From: Oscillospiraceae bacterium
Lineage (GTDB): Bacteria; Bacillota; Clostridia; Oscillospirales; Ruminococcaceae
Reading direction: 5' to 3'
Length of the DNA stretch: 15,797 nucleotides
Assembly: GCA_029240015.1 (NCBI GenBank)
Contig: JARBTU010000007.1
Span: 1 to 15,797 of the forward strand
Below are positions 14,952 to 15,797 of this stretch, piece after piece; positions within the stretch are counted from its first letter, which is position 1; each line of letters starts with the position of its first letter. A program made the translations under genes and the position numbers. The notes beneath the pieces were generated by a model, which was not told where the DNA came from, made no database searches, and saw only the letters and a program-made list of their open reading frames with translations.

Positions 14952-15797
14952 TTATTTTGAGGTTTTCACTTTAATTTGAGTTCCGTCGGTGCTGATAATA
15001 ATGTTTCCGTTTAAATCGGTGCGATAAATCTCTTTCCCTGGCTGATTGAGTCTTTCCAGTGTTTTGCTGTGCGGATGCCCATAACTGTTGCCTTTTCCCA
15101 CATGTATCACATATTTGGATGCTCCAACAGCTTGTAAAAATTCCTTGGTGCTCGATGTATTGCTTCCGTGATGCCCCACTTTTAAAACATCGGCAGATAA
15201 GTCCTGCTTGCTGTTCAAGAGGTCTTGTTCTGCTTGCTTTTCGGCATCTCCTGTCATGAGCAACGAGAAATCTTTATACTCAATCTTACATACCACAGAC
15301 ATATTGTTTAGGTCGTCATAATCTTTTAGCGGGGCCAGAACTTTGAGAGTTGCTTCTCCAAAATCATATCGAGTTCCCACTTTTGCGGTTGTAATTTTAA
15401 GTCCTTTATTAGAAATGGATGTTAAAAGGTCGGTGTATGAACGCGTAGTCGGCACGATACTGTTCGGAATTTTGGGAAGAATGACTTTATCAACTCCCAA
15501 GCTGTTAATTACAGTATCCAATCCGCCGATGTGGTCGGCGTGGGGATGGGTTCCAATCACCAAATCCAGTTTTTTGATTCCGAGATTCTTCAAATAATCG
15601 ACAACCTCTTGTCCTTTATCATTTTCTCCCGCATCAATCAGTATAGACTGATTTTGAATGGTAATCAGGGTAGCATCCGCATTCCCTACGTCAATAAAGT
15701 GTACATTGACTGGGTAAGCGTTATTATCAAATTTTTCGCTGACACCCAGGTATTCTTTTAACCCATCAAAAGTCGGAAGTTTCGCAATACCAATAAC
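14952..15797 (-). CDS. ComEC-like metallo-beta-lactamase-fold protein (5' end cut off)
   Basis: The frame is open to the window edge, so the N-terminus is missing; 281 residues are visible. A TTG at 15591-15593 is not the start, because conserved MBL sequence continues upstream (VHFIDVGNADATLI, about 32-45, and ILIDAGEND). Metal-site motifs, in visible numbering, are THPHADHIGG (H84, H86, D88, H89), MTGDAE (D184), KVGHHGSN (H209/H210) and GNSYGHPHS (H241, H243). This matches the soluble MBL domain seen at the end of the competence channel protein ComEC, also found alone as secreted or lipoprotein hydrolases. A phosphodiesterase or nuclease activity is plausible but not shown. No ComEC transmembrane part is visible, and whether the missing end carries a signal peptide cannot be judged. 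Confidence 0.9.
   Translation of the reverse strand, partial: VIGIAKLPTFDGLKEYLGVSEKFDNNAYPVNVHFIDVGNADATLITIQNQSILIDAGENDKGQEVVDYLKNLGIKKLDLVIGTHPHADHIGGLDTVINSLGVDKVILPKIPNSIVPTTRSYTDLLTSISNKGLKITTAKVGTRYDFGEATLKVLAPLKDYDDLNNMSVVCKIEYKDFSLLMTGDAEKQAEQDLLNSKQDLSADVLKVGHHGSNTSSTKEFLQAVGASKYVIHVGKGNSYGHPHSKTLERLNQPGKEIYRTDLNGNIIISTDGTQIKVKTSK

Noticed and set aside
15591..15593. TTG as the true start of the MBL-fold gene
   Set aside because: The same frame continues upstream to the window edge with conserved MBL strands (HFIDVGNADATLI, LIDAGEND), so the gene is truncated by the window, not by a start codon.
1..15797. CRISPR arrays, insertion sequences, prophage, tRNA or rRNA genes
   Set aside because: I saw no regularly spaced repeats, transposase or integrase motifs, terminal inverted repeats, or tRNA-like cloverleaf arms anywhere in the window by eye.

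Overview
The window is AT-rich DNA from a Firmicute, most likely a spore-forming clostridium. The main evidence is one long leftward gene block in the same order as the Bacillus subtilis yloC-to-thiN region: yicC, remA, gmk, rpoZ, coaBC, priA, def, fmt, rsmB, rlmN, a PP2C phosphatase, a PASTA kinase, rsgA and thiN. RemA and a kinase with three PASTA domains fit Firmicutes. Some details of PriA, Def and RsmB look Oscillospiraceae/Ruminococcaceae-like to me, but that placement is an impression and not a computed result.

Region 1 (about 14090 down to 671, minus strand) is the housekeeping block. A candidate sigma-A promoter lies at 14062-14090. Thirteen genes follow with short gaps or 8-nt overlaps, and a rho-independent terminator sits just after rsgA (671-712). 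The genes cover RNA turnover (YicC), the matrix/sporulation regulator RemA, GMP kinase, RNA polymerase omega, coenzyme A synthesis, replication restart, N-terminal formyl-Met handling (Fmt and Def), 16S and 23S rRNA methylation (RsmB, RlmN), reversible Ser/Thr phosphorylation (Stp and PrkC) and small-subunit assembly (RsgA). thiN (17-640) lies beyond the terminator. The rpe gene that usually sits between rsgA and thiN is absent.

Region 2 (14043-14283) is an AT-rich divergent intergenic stretch. It holds the leftward promoter, a candidate rightward promoter with a perfect TATAAT, and a small GNRA-loop hairpin just before the next gene's ribosome binding site.

Region 3 (14284-14631, plus strand) encodes an unrecognised 115-residue protein with 17 cysteines. 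It is the only gene on the plus strand and the least ordinary one in the window.

Region 4 (14660-15797, minus strand) is a separate leftward unit. A ComEC-type metallo-beta-lactamase-fold protein, cut by the window edge, is followed by a DUF3006 protein and then a strong hairpin terminator.

I saw no mobile element, CRISPR array, tRNA or rRNA. Most of the window is conserved core genome. The points worth a second look are the Cys-rich protein and its leader, a few changed motif residues in PriA and RsmB, the C-terminal extension of the kinase, and the terminator with missing rpe ahead of thiN.
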